From Pelobates cultripes (Eukaryota; Chordata; Amphibia; Anura; Pelobatidae): a DNA stretch of 64,000 nt. The stretch spans positions 90,930,925 to 90,994,924 of the forward strand of contig OW240921.1 in NCBI GenBank assembly GCA_933207985.1, written 5' to 3'. Numbering within the stretch: position 1 is the first letter of the stretch; every line of letters begins with the position of its first letter. The position numbers were made by a program, and so were the translations under genes. The notes beneath the pieces were generated by a model. The model saw only the letters and a list, made by a program, of their open reading frames with translations, made no database searches and was not told the DNA's origin. Shown one piece after another: positions 11,439 through 24,511 of the stretch.

Positions 11439-14400
11439 AAAATGGTGGTGCCCCCTATACAGCAAACCACAGTGAGGGTTAATGGGGCCCTTACATTCGA
11501 ATTTGAAATCAACAACGGAACGCGCCAGGGATGCCCCCTATCCCTCTATTATCTGTCATGACCCTGGAACCCTTGCTTGAGGCTCACACCCTGACATACA
11601 GGGTTTCGAATGGAAAGAGCGGGAACATATGGTCACAGTGTATGCGGACAATCTGCTCTTTTTTATCACCCGCCCCCGGATCACGATGTCATGTCTCTTC
11701 TCCGAATTTGAGAAATTCGGCAAAATATCCGGTTTTAAACTTAACCTGTCCAAATGCGAGGTGCTGAACATCACAGTCCCACAGGAGGAATATGTGGCCC
11801 TAGATTCACTGTTCCCATTCCAATGGTGCCACCACAAAATGAGGTACCTCTGAATCTGGGTAACGCCGGACCCAGAGAATATGTACCTACATAATTTTGC
11901 GCCCCTGTTGCAGACCCTGCTAAGGGATCTGGATAAATGGGCGTATACACATGTGTCCTGGCACGGGCACATTGCAGTACTCAAAATGAATATTCCCCCA
12001 AGAGTGCTCTACCTCTTCCAAACTATCCCACTGGCGATACCGGCATCGTTGTTTTCAGTCCTAAAGTCGGCGGTTATACGATACATATGGTGGGGGGAGA
12101 AATCGAGACTCAGGCATGACTTACTTTGATTACCTAGAAACAGAGGAGGTCTGGCCCTGCCCGACTTCAGAAAATATCATCAAGCCACAATTCTACAAGG
12201 CATCCTGGAGTGGCACGCAAACTCCACGCGGAAACAGTTGGTGATCCTGGATAGAGAGGGACACGGTAACATGCTGAAATCGGCCCTCTGGAAAGGGGGC
12301 ACTACAGAGGTAGAATGCAGAGACAGAGCATGCCCGGTGATGCATACACTGAGCAGCTGGAAATCACCAAGGGAACAACCACATATTTTGCCCACACCTA
12401 GCCCCCTGCTCCCGCTCACCCACAATTGTGCACTGGGTGGGGGACTCCCTCCGAAAGCATGGCCCTTCCTAGGGGGACGAGAATACATACCCATCCACTT
12501 AGCCCTGCAGTACGGAGCACTGAAGTCCATGGACTCCCTGATAGAGGACACGTCGCAACCCACCCTGGAAATCCTCAGATACATGCAACTAAAACACTAT
12601 TATGACACATTTCATCATAAAGAACAACTACACAGGGACCTCACCTGGTTCGAGGAATGCTGTGAGAAGGGCACCACGCTGGAAACAGCTATTTCAACGC
12701 TCTACCAATATCTCTTGGTTGGACACCTGCCGGCAAATGTCACCTTTTGCAGACAATGGAAGGAACTCCTGGACAAAACTCTCTTACCCTCTCAATGGGA
12801 CAAAGCACTGATATGGCAACACAAAAGCTCCATCAGCTCGCAATACCAGGAGACAAAATACAAACTCCTATCGCAATGGTACAGGACTCCCTACCAGCTA
12901 CATCGAATATTCCCGATGACAGACCCGACATGTTGGAGATGACAGACGGAGAGGGGAACAACAATGCACATCTGGTGGGAATGCCGAGACATTGTCCCCT
13001 ACAGTGAAATTATTCAAACCAAGTGATGGAGATCTTGGGAAACCAAGCCGAACTGACGCTCCTGCATATATCCTCGCACTCTATATCACAATGAAAAAAA
13101 ATCGATTTTGCGACACCTGCTAAACGCGGCCAAGGCGCTTATCCCAGTGTACTGGAAATGGACAGAGGTGCCTTGGGAAGAGGAATGGATCTGCAGAGTT
13201 GAGGGCATTCAGGGGGCGGAGGCGATGAATGCCTCTCTCTTGGGGAGAGGTGATAAACATGCAGAGACATGGCAGTCTTGGTTTAAAATTGTATCCCGGG
13301 GCCTGTGAGTGACAGGAAATGACACAACTCAAACCCCCAAAAAAGGGGGGAGCCGATTCGTTACGGCAGAGATCACACCAAACTCATGTAACCCCACTTC
13401 TCAGCCAGTGGGACTCTGGCGCTGCGCCGCGGAGCCTGCGCCTCCTCTGCGCTCTGGGGTTGTAGGGGGGTGACCACTAATGAAGGGCACTGAGCCCTTG
13501 ACTTGCAAGGCGTGGGGACTTCCCTTTCCCCCCATTCCTCACCCTTTCCCTTCATTTCCTTTCTACCCTCCTTCACTTCTCTCTCACTTTGCAGCTACTT
13601 GACTCAAAAGACCTTATAAATTAACGGACACCTCACACACCCTAGGATGATGGACCCTAACACAGAAGGCACCATGATTAAGACAACGAGACCATATTGA
13701 CCTCCCCCACATGTACATAGGCCATGACAACCACACACGAGTGGAGGTAGATGAGGATTACTAACCTCAGACATTAGCAGATGATGAGGCAACACCCCCT
13801 GAACTAATGTTAAGCACAAACTAGGAGACTAGACGGCCCACACTCACGAGGCCATGTAAGTTTACTCTTGACAGGGGCAACCACACACTAGAGACGCGGG
13901 AATAATAGGCCTATTGACAGCGACTGACACACAAAGAGCATCTTCGACTCCTGACAAGTGGCGGAATAATGGTTGGTTGAAAAAGAAAAGAGAAAAGTAT
14001 CTAAGTACCCCCACATACCCAGCCCCTGTATGCCTCCACAAGATATAGAGGGAACCAAATACCTCACAATGCGAGGTTATGTAACAACTAACCATGCTTA
14101 ATAGATGGACACGCAAATGAGTCCACTAAACTTCCGAACACTTTCTTACTGCTCACTTGGTACATGGGCATTGCGTGACCCAGCATAACATTGTATCACA
14201 ACCATGCCTATGATAACGAGGAACTCCCGGTACCAACAGATTCCTATAAATAGCAAAAGAAAAAATACCATAAGTGTATGTACATTGCTAAAACCTGAAT
14301 GGATATCTCGAAATCTAACTGGCTTGTTATCCTCAAATCTTGTGATAATGCACATCATGTTCATACGTTTTCAATTAGATGGAGACCTGTGTGTCTCACA

Positions 14401-14488
14401 CTGTACTTTACTTTGATCTCTGTACCTGATACAACACCCTTAATAAAAACAGATTTAAAAAAATAAATAAATAAAAATGGTGGCGCCC
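11439..14488 (+). mobile_element. 5'-truncated L1-like LINE with 15-bp target duplication
   Basis: The 15-mer AAAATGGTGGTGCCC at 11439-11453 recurs with one change (T to C) at 14474-14488, just after an A-rich tail (TTTAAAAAAATAAATAAATA). This is the hallmark of target-primed reverse transcription. The body is ORF2 C-terminal half (to about 13308) followed by about 1.1 kb of 3' UTR containing an AATAAA near 14443. The left edge is truncated inside the reverse-transcriptase domain. Confidence 0.9.
11454..13308 (+). pseudogene. L1/Tx1-like ORF2 C-terminal pseudogene
   Basis: Reads as the palm, thumb and C-terminal part of an L1-group reverse transcriptase. The GTRQGCPLS block (motif B) lies at about 11518-11545, followed by a frameshift. 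Motif C is YADN at about 11643, where the family has YADD, so the second catalytic aspartate is lost. Next come GKISGFKLNLSKCE, the KMNIPPRVLYLFQTIP block, RGGLALPDFRKYHQA and the late LLNAAKALIPVYWK / W segment ending with a stop at 13306. In-frame TGA codons at about 11851 and 12127 are of the kind made by CpG decay of CGA. Endonuclease and the N-terminal palm are missing. It is a dead insertion. Confidence 0.88.
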
Positions 14489-15043
14489 AGGAAATGAAAT
14501 CTATCTATCACAAAAATAAACTTATCTGAAGTTCGCTACTTCTTGCTCCATGTTGATTATGGCAATTGAAGCAATTGTGTACATAGATTGGCAATTGTGG
14601 TTAGGTTTTTCATTTTTTTAGACAATAGATTAGCGCTGGTGTATCACACCATGGGGCAGGTGATGTACTGATAAATAAATCATTTTGAATAACTCTGAAT
14701 AGCTATATGTTCAATACTCTGTTTATTGAGTTGTAATTTTTTGATGTAACAAATGTTAATTTTGTAAATAAATCCAGGTATTTTTTTCTGATTTCCAACA
14801 CTTGCAGCTGACAGCCTATTGTTCTTTTGCCAGTGACAGCTGTCTGAATCAGACCAGCATAGCATTATTTCCTGTAATTTCTAGGTCCTTATGATCTATT
14901 TCTATTTATGGCCCAGCAGATTCAAATGAGTAATAATTCATCATGTAAGTTCAATAAACTGCTGGTTACATTGCAATTGTATTTACTGCTGGAATCAGCA
15001 TTATTTAACAAAACATAACAGGATGCTCTGTGAAATAATATAA
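14489..15043. other. No recognisable feature
   Basis: AT-rich DNA with no supported gene or repeat. Confidence 0.4.
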
Positions 15044-15473
15044 TTAAAGGGGTTCTGTAGTGTAAAGAATATAAAATTATATTCCTTACACTATAGCTCC
15101 CTCTGTCCCCTACCCCTCACCCTCTTCACCTTTTAACATTCATTTGATGCTAGTGCCATTGTCCTTTTTTGCTGGGTCAGCGCTTTGCCTCCTCAGTCGC
15201 CACCCAAGTGCTGCCTGCGCATTAGGCCCTCCGCCATAGTAATGCATTGCCTCTATGCTTTCCTATGGGGAAAGTCACCTTGCCACCAGTAAAGTGTCTC
15301 TAGTGGCTGTCTGATTGACAGCCACTAGAGACAATCTTGGTCCTGCAATGTAATTATTGCAGTTTCTCAAAAACTGAAATGATTTACATTGAATAACTTA
15401 GTGGGACTGGGACACTGCAGCCAGACCAATTCAATGAAATCAACTGAGCTGGGTATCTATAGTGTCCCTTTAA
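15044..15473. mobile_element. T2/Kolobok-type MITE
   Basis: TTAA at 15044 and 15470. Left end AGGGGTTCTGTAGTG; right end CTATAGTGTCCCT. Holds the GCCACTAGAG hairpin common to family B. Length 430 bp, no coding capacity. Confidence 0.8.
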
Positions 15474-15527
15474 TATTTAACCACAGCAACTAAATAAATA
15501 ATAATAATAAATATGTAATTTAACACT

Positions 15528-15565
15528 TGATAAAGCCTCTTTGCAGGAGAAACGCGTTAGTGTTT
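15528..15565 (+). ncRNA. Hammerhead-ribozyme-like remnant
   Basis: CTTGATAAAG (compare CTGATGAAG) is followed by a short CCT/AGG stem and then GAAACGCGTTAG. This is the motif order of Penelope-type hammerheads, with a mutated first box. The following AATAAAGATAG at about 15598 may belong to the same terminal repeat. Confidence 0.4.
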
Positions 15566-16260
15566 TTTAAAGCTGTTTTATGTTATTTTTTTGTCTCCAA
15601 TAAAGATAGCCCATTTATGCTATTGGAGCCTCCAAGCCTATCCTTTTATTCTATTTTATTTTTTAAATAATATAATTCCTTTCAACTCTCTCCAACACCC
15701 CCACTGGAGGACTTGAGGGGTGATATCCTTGGTGGGGATCATACAACCTATGCCTAAATATATTGAGCAATATCCTATTTGCTCTTCACTTGTCAGTATA
15801 CCTCAATTTTTTTATCATTTTATTTTGTATTATCCAGAGAGCACTATTTTGTGTTTCTATCCTCTTTTTTTATTTATCACCAACTATTTGAATACCGGCC
15901 TACTGCCATTGGAAAGGAGATATACCCTACTACCACTGGAGAACCCCTTTTGAGGACATCCAAGGACCATCTACATATCCATAGGTGGGGATTGTACCGT
16001 CTAGGCGCACATATCTGGAGCTGAGTATAGGCTCCAGAAAATTGTAAGTGCAATTCCTTTCCTTCATTTACCATCACTTAAGATGTCAACATACTACACT
16101 ATATCTGTGTCTTTTTCCTTCCCTCTTCCATATCGCTCTGAACATGGGAATTCCATCACAGGCGCTGCTCCCTGATCCTACTATTTACATCCTATTATTA
16201 AATATTAATTGGTTTAAAATGCAGGTTATATTTCATAAATTGTGGGAACGTTTGACGAGA
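15566..16260. other. Unclassified, possibly Penelope-derived
   Basis: No coding signature. It lies between a hammerhead-like motif and a hammerhead-bearing inverted repeat and could be untranslated retroelement sequence. This is inference from position only. Confidence 0.25.
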
Positions 16261-16516
16261 TAGCAGGAAAGTTAGATGCACTTCCACTGTTCATAGGACG
16301 AATTTGGAAATATTAATCTCTCAATCTTTGTCATTGCAAGAACTCATCACCCACCTTTTTGTGATTCATATTTTAGATAGGATCAAAGAATAAAAAGCAA
16401 CATCAAAGTTGTAATCAGGAAGGGAGGAATCCATACTCATCTTAAAAAAAATGACACCCGGTGCACAGCTAGACCTGATGTTTTCAAACCTAGTTGTAAA
16501 TATAGAACATAAATAT

Positions 16517-16729
16517 AGAAAGCAATGGGATCCAGGCACTCAAAGTGCAAAACGTTAGCAGGATTATTTGTTGAGTCTGAACATAAACAGCAATGTTTCG
16601 ACCTCCAATGAGATCTTAATTAAGCTGTTACAGACCTCAATGGAAGTCTAAACGTTGCTGTATGTTCTGATTTTCCAAATAAATCTGCTACCATTTTGTA
16701 CCTTGAGTGCCCGGATCACATTGCTTTCT
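16517..16729. repeat. Long inverted repeat with hammerhead-like cores
   Basis: Arms of about 90 bases: AGAAAGCAATGGGATCCAGG at the left edge matches the complement of GCCCGGATCACATTGCTTTC at the right. At the centre, the plus strand has a stem AGAC...GTCT followed by TAAACGTTGC, and the minus strand has GATC...GGTC followed by GAAACATTGC. Similar to the inverted repeats at 36307, 38809 and 48038 and to Penelope-like terminal repeats. Confidence 0.65.
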
Positions 16730-18780
16730 ACCAGTGGAGATTCAGACATCCCCATTTGTATCATAGATATTAAAATTATATTATATCATATCAATATTAT
16801 AACAACGTACACTTGTATTATGCAGCTTGTAACATTTGTGTCATATCATTACAGTTTAACTGGATGATTCTTTTCAATTTATGGTAAAACTCACATTGAC
16901 ACGCAGCAAAGGGCACATAAAAAATGTAGTTCAAAGTAAGAAAAATAATCATTTACTTTATTATTGTTATATATCCCATGGCAAATTTGGGACGGTGTAT
17001 GGAAATCATCTGTTGTTTTTTTTTAAATTTTAATAAATCATGTATTTTGAGTTGAAAATACTGTTGCTTATTTGAGGAAACACAATAGTTGAGATTTAAA
17101 ATGAATTATAATTTCCAGATTCCCCACCACTATTTGCATTGCATAAAATAAAAGTACATAAAAAAGTATTTATAAGTGGCTGTAATGCAGAATACATTCA
17201 ATACATTTAGTCGCTAAGGAAACTTTAATAATCTCTAGGTAACTGTATTACATATAAAAAAAATTAACACTGAATCTTTGTACATTTCTTAGTTTCATTC
17301 ACTTTGACTCCTGCTAATACTACAGAATGTGCCAAACCAAACGGACCTAGCCGTACAAAAATGATTTGTCATTAATTATTTTTATATGTATTTGCAAAGC
17401 CAGATGTATGTCAACGACATTCATATAAATTCTGCAGAATAGGCTCATTTAATTAGTTTTGTTCAATTAATTTAATTAATGTCCCATATAATTTATCACA
17501 TTACGCGGACACATATTTTTGGGTAAAGTTGGCAGTGGATATTACTGATTGAACAAGCTGAGATAGGAGAACGGGGATTAAAATTCTGTGGTTCGACTGG
17601 AGCACCATAAATTCCAAGATTTAAATTCTGTCTTGAGTGGTCTTAAGATTACACTAAAATCCATGAAAGTACATATTTGCTATTAACTAATGGATCGTAA
17701 TTTTTGGTCTACATTGTATTTTCAACTTCAAAAACTCATCATTACTGCATACTTGAAACTATTTTTTTTAAGTCTGATTAAACTAAATCCATCACCTAAT
17801 TTGTAAACTAGCTTGACTTAGTTTTTTTTTTAAATTTCTTAAGCTGTTATTCATTAATTTCACTTACTTATTCTTTTTTAATACTGTAAGCAACATTGTG
17901 CAAGATCCAAAAAAAAGTTGATTGAGTCAATTAAAAAACATATTAAAAATATGTTGCAAAAAGCAACGGCACATATGTAATAGATAATAAACCAGAGGCT
18001 GTGTTCACTTTGTAAGACATGTTTAATCTATTTCTAATACAACATTCAGAGTTTCATCACCAGATTCTCTTGCTTAGAACTTTCCATTTCCCAGCATACA
18101 TCAATAGCTACCGAAATAAAAAAATGTAATAATAGATCAATCTCCTAACGTTTTTTTAAATTAATATATACCAAAAAATATAAAATTAGTGTGTGCCTTT
18201 AGAATCTAAAATGGATTTAGTCAAGGATGTTCATGAAAAGGCATGAGGGGTTACCTATAAAGGCCATCCCTATGTTCCATACACACCTCCCCTTAAACAA
18301 CATCCCAACCACAATTCCTGAATCAGTAACCCCACCCCCAACTAACAGACTGGAGGGAAAGCACCACGACTGGCTATGTTTATTTGCAATTAACACAGCA
18401 TCCAGCCAAAACATTCAAACATAAAATACATAATTTAATGAACTAGGGTGGCAGTGCTGAGGGACTAACTAAACAACTAAACTTCTCAGCCCTCGAGAGG
18501 AAGTGGCTCAACTCAAATCCTGAGCGAAGCACACATTGCCCTGCCCAAGCAGAGGCATAAAGGACAGCAAGGGAGATCTTCAGCCAATCTAGCTCCACCA
18601 AGGAGTTGCAGGCAGACACCCCAGTCAGGCCACTGAACGAAGGGGGGGTAAAGCCCAGCTACCTTACTGCTGTCACACCCATTCACCATCTCTGCTACTG
18701 TGTGCAAAGCCTCCTGAGGTCGAGGGTAAATTAGAAACACTCCAGCCCAGGAGGGCCTATGATCGGCCAAACCGAAATAA
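16730..18780. other. Unique-looking, no recognised feature
   Basis: About 2 kb of AT-rich sequence without a recognisable transposon end, gene or structured RNA. The part around 17340-17520 is low in simple repeats and could be searched for conserved non-coding sequence, but nothing in it is diagnostic. Confidence 0.35.
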
Positions 18781-19246
18781 TTAAAGGACCACTCTAGGCA
18801 CCCAGACCACTTCAGCTTAATGAAGTGGTCTGGGTGCCAGGTCCCTCTAGGATTAACCCTTTTTTTTTAAATAAACATAGCAGTTTCAGAGAAACTGCTA
18901 TGTTTATAAATGGGTTAATCCAGCCTCTAAAGCCTCTAGTGGCTGTCTCATTGACAGCCGCTAGAGGCGTTTGCGTGCTTCTCACTGTGAAAATCACAGT
19001 GAGAAGACGCCAGCGTCCATAGGAAAGCATTATGAATGCTTTCCTATGAGACTGGCTGAATGCGGACTGGCTGAGACGGAGAGGAGGAGGAGAGCTCCCC
19101 GCCCGGCGCTGGAAAAAAGGTACGTTTAACCCCTTTCCTTGCCATCCAGCCCGGTGGGAGGGGGACCCTGAGGGTGGGGGCACCCTCAGGGCACTATAGT
19201 GCCAGGAAAACGAGTATGTTTTCCTGGCACTATAGTGGTCCTTTAA
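18781..19246. mobile_element. T2/Kolobok-type MITE, family B
   Basis: TTAA at 18781 and 19243. Left end AGGACCACTCTAGGCACC, right end GGCACTATAGTGGTCCT. Subterminal hairpin GACCACTTCAGCTT/AATGAAGTGGTC, internal GCAGTTTC/GAAACTGC and TCACTGTGA hairpins. Nearly identical in layout to 28797-29344, suggesting recent activity of this subfamily. Confidence 0.88.
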
Positions 19247-19712
19247 CAGGCTCACAGGGGAGGTCCTTCATAAACAGCCTAGGACTTACAAGGCAAGTTT
19301 GACTAAACAAGCCCAGCTGTTGGCTCCTACCACCCCCACAAAAGCAGGGCAAATACAAAACTCTGCACTGCTAGCACACAAACAAAATCCAAACAAACAG
19401 ACAAAGAAGAAAGGAGGGATGGAGAACCTCATGAGAGCGCAGAAAGAAAACAGGAAGCAGAATTGCATCTTAAAGGTAAGTGGAGGTCCCTCCCATGCAC
19501 GAACAATGCATGTCTACCACTCCTGACCAAGCAGAGGCCCAATTAACCCTGCTTTGTACCCATTTGGGGGCTCTACACTCCCAGAACTTTTAAATACATG
19601 TTAAGTTCTGAAGAAAGACCAATGGCTGTACATATGCCAATTTACAGTTACAGCCTTACAGCAAACATATGGTTGACTGAAACAGTTTACATCACTAAAG
19701 AACTAAATATCT
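19247..19712. other. No recognisable feature
   Basis: No repeat end or coding signature. Short open frames on both strands are chance. Confidence 0.4.
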
Positions 19713-20055
19713 TTAAAGAAACACTCCAAGCAGTGGTGCTCCTTCCCACAACCATTTTAGAATGGTTTGACTTCTTACCTAGGATTTGCTGGGTGCTGCT
19801 CCCCAACACCACTACATCTTAGTGAGAGCCAAAGGCTCCTGCTTAGGAACTTCCATTAGCTCTCTGGAGCTAAGCCCTGGACTTAGTGGCTGAGATAAGC
19901 CCGGCACTACTGGCTCAGAGAAAATAAATTTTGGTTCTCACTGGAACAATTTGACTCCTTACAATGGATAGAGGGGGTGCCAGGAGACACCTGGCACCAT
20001 AACCTCTTAAACCCATTTTAGTGGTTATGGTGCTCAGATTGTTCAGAGTGATACC
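19713..20055. mobile_element. Degenerate T2-type MITE
   Basis: Begins TTAAAGAAACACTCCAAGCA and ends about TGCTCAGATTGTTCAGAGTG, whose complement resembles the left end. Right TTAA is not intact. The GGTGCC...GGCACCATAACC block recurs at 51150-51255. Confidence 0.5.
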
Positions 20056-21329
20056 AAGTCACTTTTGTCATGATCACTTTGATACACTGAGAAAAAATAA
20101 CTGAAATATTTAGTTGATAATGTATTTAGTTTCACTAAACACTTCTAGTGTGTATATACTGTATAAAAAAGGGAGAGAAAATAGATTTTATAAAAATAAG
20201 AAAAATATTGTGATCTTTACTAAGCCAAATATAATCCTGTGTCTAGGTCCTACTTAGAATGTATATTACTGCAGTCCCCAGATATTCTGCAACTCAGCTG
20301 CTATGGCTTAAATATTGTAACACCTCTGACAATTCACTACAATACATTGTTTAGTGAATAAACCCCAAGGCACTTCCCACCCAAAATATAATTTAGGGTT
20401 TGTACCGCTAGAGTTATGTATAGCTAAATTTCAGAATTATTTTTTAAACGTTAGTGAATTCCTTGACTGGAAAACATGTTTACGTTAAATTAAAGTTGCA
20501 GAAATAAAATGTATCCGTCAGTTGGAGACGCACTAGAGGGGTTAAACATGCCAAGGTCTCCATTTACATTTGTTTTTGTTTGAACTAAAGCTCCTTCTTT
20601 CTTTGCTGTGACATGTCTGAATCCTTACTGTTGAAAAAACCCTGCAGGTAACATTCTTCACTAAGAGCATGTGCAAAGTGCAACTGGAAGACTAAGGATC
20701 TGGCTAATTCTATACAAATTTGGCTGGTATACAGAAAAATGTCATTTTGTTTGAGAGTAAATATTTAAATGTCTAAATCTGAACCAGAAAATCCTGCCAT
20801 CAAAAGATTAAAGCATACTACTTAACCCCTATATTGCCAGGAGAGGCAGCATCACACTATATGGAAAGTATAGTGAACATAAGAGATATCTGTATCAAGT
20901 GCCACGTTCACTTATAGTGCAGGTGCCTTAAGCAGCCCTTAGTATAACCAATAACATTAACCCTTCCGTGACACATATATAGACATTGTAGCTCAGTTTG
21001 AAGAGGGAGTGCAGCTGGAGGTGGGGATGGGGGGCAGGACCCAGAGCAACATCCATAACTTGTGTGATCAAGGTGAAATCCATAATTAAGCAGGATCTAA
21101 GAATTTACTAAGCTGGACATGCTTGTGCCCGGTGTATTCTAAATGTCATGCCAACAATACCCACGTACCAAAAGCAAAGAGGAATACATGATGTAGCTCT
21201 CAATATAGAATAATTGGATAGGTTTTATATTTTTCTTCTGTTTGAAAAAAATGTATGATGTTACAACTATAACATTATATATCTATATTATTTGCTCAAA
21301 ATTGAGCTGGTGGGACCTCAATATTCATT
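20056..21329. other. No recognisable feature
   Basis: No gene or repeat end supported. Confidence 0.35.
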
Positions 21330-21337
21330 GTAAGGGG

Positions 21338-22243
21338 CAATGGCGTACACACAATCCATGGGGCACCGGTGCGAAACTGATCCATGGGCCCCCAGCCCCT
21401 CCGACAGACAGACAGACACAGACACATACATACAGACACACATACATACACACAGAGACATATACATACACATATACATACAGACACATACATACAGACA
21501 GACACATACAGAGACACATACACACACACACACACACACAAGACACATACATACAAAGACACATACATACAGATAGGCACACATACATACAGACAGACAC
21601 ATACATACAGACAGACACACACAGACATACAGAGACACACATTGACATACGGAGACACACGCACACTGACACACACACATACAGACACATACACACATAC
21701 AGACACACATACATACAGACACAGACAGACACACACACAGAGACAAACACAGACAGACACACACACACTGACACACACACATACACACACACACACATAC
21801 ACACACACACACACAGACACACAAACATATACATACAAAGAAAAACACACATATACAAAATGTTTAGGTCACCCTCATGTTTCCTACCTTTTAGGTGCAG
21901 GAGTGTGACTTTCCCTGGGGTCCAGTGGTGGTTCAGGCTGGTGGTAGTCAGAGTTCCCACTCTGACTCTCTCTCCTTCCTCCCGCGCCGAGTCTCGCTGA
22001 TAGCTGGGAGGAGTAATGAGTAGTTACTTTCTCCCAGCTGTGATGTCATCACAGGGGGCCCAGTCGCGCTGTTAAAGCACTGCAGCGCTGACGGGGGCCC
22101 CCTGGAAATTCATCTCTATTGGGTGGCCCTAACAGCATGGGCCACCCAGTGGCCCCTTGAACATGTGGCCTCGGTGGCTTGCCGCACGGGACGGTGCCAC
22201 AACATATGGCAGCGGGCACCTGGTCGCGGCATGTACGCCACTG
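21338..22243. mobile_element. hAT element with captured CA-type microsatellite
   Basis: Ends CAATGGCGTACA and TGTACGCCACTG are inverted repeats. The 8-bp flanks GTAAGGGG (21330-21337) and GTAAGAGG (22244-22251) differ at one base. An imperfect ACAGACACATACAT array fills 21405-21860, and a GC-rich right half includes TGATGTCATCACAGGG. The right half recurs at 61890-62308. Long open frames of T/H or C/V residues over the array are artefacts. Confidence 0.88.
21405..21860. repeat. ACA(G/T)AC(A/C) microsatellite array
   Basis: Mix of ACAC, ACAGAC and ACATAC units. It produces overlapping pseudo-frames on both strands. Confidence 0.95.
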
Positions 22244-22561
22244 GTAAGAGGATCTGTAAAATATTACCTTCTGTTCTGACACCCCATGTTAGATACAGTG
22301 AGAGTAAATGAATAATGCACTTTGCACCCTCTTTTGACAGATGATAAGGACGCTTTAACATTCTTGGATTTCCTGGATGTCCTTCCAATTCCACATCCCT
22401 TGTGAGGTAGGATTTGGCAAATTAATAAATTGGGTGGTTTTGCATAGCCGTCTATACTTCTAACAAAACCTAGACCCCTCTATTATATGAAGAATGCTTT
22501 GAATACCTTATCCCTTTAGGAAGTAACAGTGCCAATGCCTATCCAGCTTCATTGCTTAAGG

Positions 22562-22697
22562 CAGGGGTGGGGAACCTTCGACCCTCCAGATGTTTTGGAC
22601 TACATCTTCCTTGATGCTTTGCCAGCATTATGGCTGTAAGAGCATTATGGGAGATGTAGTCCAAAACATCTGGAGGGCTGAAGGTTCCCCACCCCTG
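22562..22697. mobile_element. hAT-type MITE, near-perfect palindrome
   Basis: Starts CAGGGGTGGGGAACCTTC and ends with the complement; arms of about 55 bases include CCAGATGTTTTGGACTACAT. Flanks GCTTAAGG and CCTTAAAG match at 6 of 8. Confidence 0.8.
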
Positions 22698-24511
22698 CCT
22701 TAAAGGGTGACAACAAGTAGCCAAAAAAGTAAGTAATTCCTAGCTCCCTATCATGACCCTGGAGATGTGCAGGTATATTTGTAATGTTTTCAGCAAATTA
22801 ATTGCATGGTAAGGTTATGTATGGTAGAAGAAATTGCCAAGAAAAGCCCTTGGGTGAATGAATGACATTCAATGATGCAATTAGACTTTGCTTTCCAAAG
22901 AACAAGACAAGAATAACAAGTGCGAGCACTCTCGTGTAACATTCCCCTTTACCTATTTTCCCCTTTTCTATCTGGAGGGAACCATCTCCACCTCTCTTAG
23001 TCTTCTATCCATTTTTCTTTCACATAACCTCACTTCTCTAGCCTGAGTCCTCTCAGGCTTTATGTAAATAGTCTTCCCCATACACTTCCCACTTCCCTAT
23101 CCTTCCTTTGCTATTTCCTAGCCAAGAAATCACCTATGGCATGGTGGATTGACAAGAATTGCAATGGATTTCATTGGATCGAGAATAATTTACATGGCCG
23201 TCCACCAAACGGGACCACCTGACCAACCTAATAAAGTCAGATAATCACACCGTTCCTATTCTCCTGAGGTTCCGCTTCTCTTATTTATTTTCTTAATTTA
23301 TTTTGTTAATATGACACCAGGATCAATCACAACTCTGCTAAAAAAACAACTCTTGTTATCTTAAGATACTTTATTGTTGAACTGTAAGTTGAATACCACA
23401 AAAAGATATCTAGTAACATTACATTGTTCTGAGGTAAATTGGTTCATAGCATACATGCTGTGAGGATACTAATTCCCATATTGACTGAGGCATGTTATCC
23501 AACCTGTTGTGGTAGTATGGTTTGCTTGAATAAATTGCATACCAGTAAGGCCACTAAAACAAATATAAGGAGAGAATGAGAGGAAAGGCGAACCTTTGGA
23601 ATATCACATATAATTCTGAGTATTGACAGTCGGCACAAATTGGTTTCTGTTTAAAAATGCTAAAAACACTAGAGTTTTTGACTATAGCTAGCAGGATTCC
23701 ATTGTCAGTTGTATCAAAGGTCTTTGCAAAATAAAGGTTAATGGATCCAGTTGAATAAAAACAAATTGAAGTTAGAAATGAAAGTTAGAGAGTTTATGCT
23801 TTCTAAACAACTGCATATTGAAACATTTTTAGAATTTTTAAAGGAAAATACTACTTGAGTTGCCTCAAGCATTGTCTTGATTCCAGGTTGAGGTTATTAT
23901 GTTAACTGTTTTGTTTTCACTTTTTGTTTTTTTGACTCCAGCTTGTTTTTTTTTAACAATTAATCTTGCACACTAGCATTGAACAGTTAGCTACCAGACA
24001 GAAAGAAAGCTAAAGAATACGACTGCAATCTTCTTACTGGTCCTAAGAATGTCAAAGCGGATTATAATAATTATCAGAAACAGAGTCGAGATCAGGGATA
24101 CCAGAAAAATAACAAACTAACTGAGTCAGGATAACAGAATACGGGATAACAATAAGAAGAAGAGTCTTAACCAAGAAAGCAATTTGAAACATTCTGAAAG
24201 GTACCAAACCCTACAACACATCTAAACTGGGGAGGCAAAGTCTTAATTAGCAAGACTGATAATCTCGTCATCTTGTGTTATTATATTGATATCAGATTGT
24301 CCTTGTGTGTTTTCACCGAATTGACTGTTCTGGTAAGAGAGGAAATTGCTCCTTGACATGAGCATCAATAAATGGTGCAATGCTTGAGCATCTCTGTCAT
24401 AGCAGATACCTGGCGAAGAGTATTTCAACCATGCTGCTGTAGGTACTACATTAGTCTTGCAGGTATTGTGAGATCTTTACCCTGGGTGTTTTATAAGTTA
24501 CAGTTCACATC
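22698..24511. other. No recognisable feature
   Basis: About 1.8 kb without a repeat end, coding frame or RNA gene that I can support. Confidence 0.35.

Noticed and set aside
21242..22000. Open frames of 170-250 codons rich in T/H/Y or C/V/S over 21.3-21.9 kb and 61.1-61.9 kb, on both strands
   Set aside because: They are translations of ACAGACACATAC arrays. All frames stay open because the repeat units contain no stop codons.
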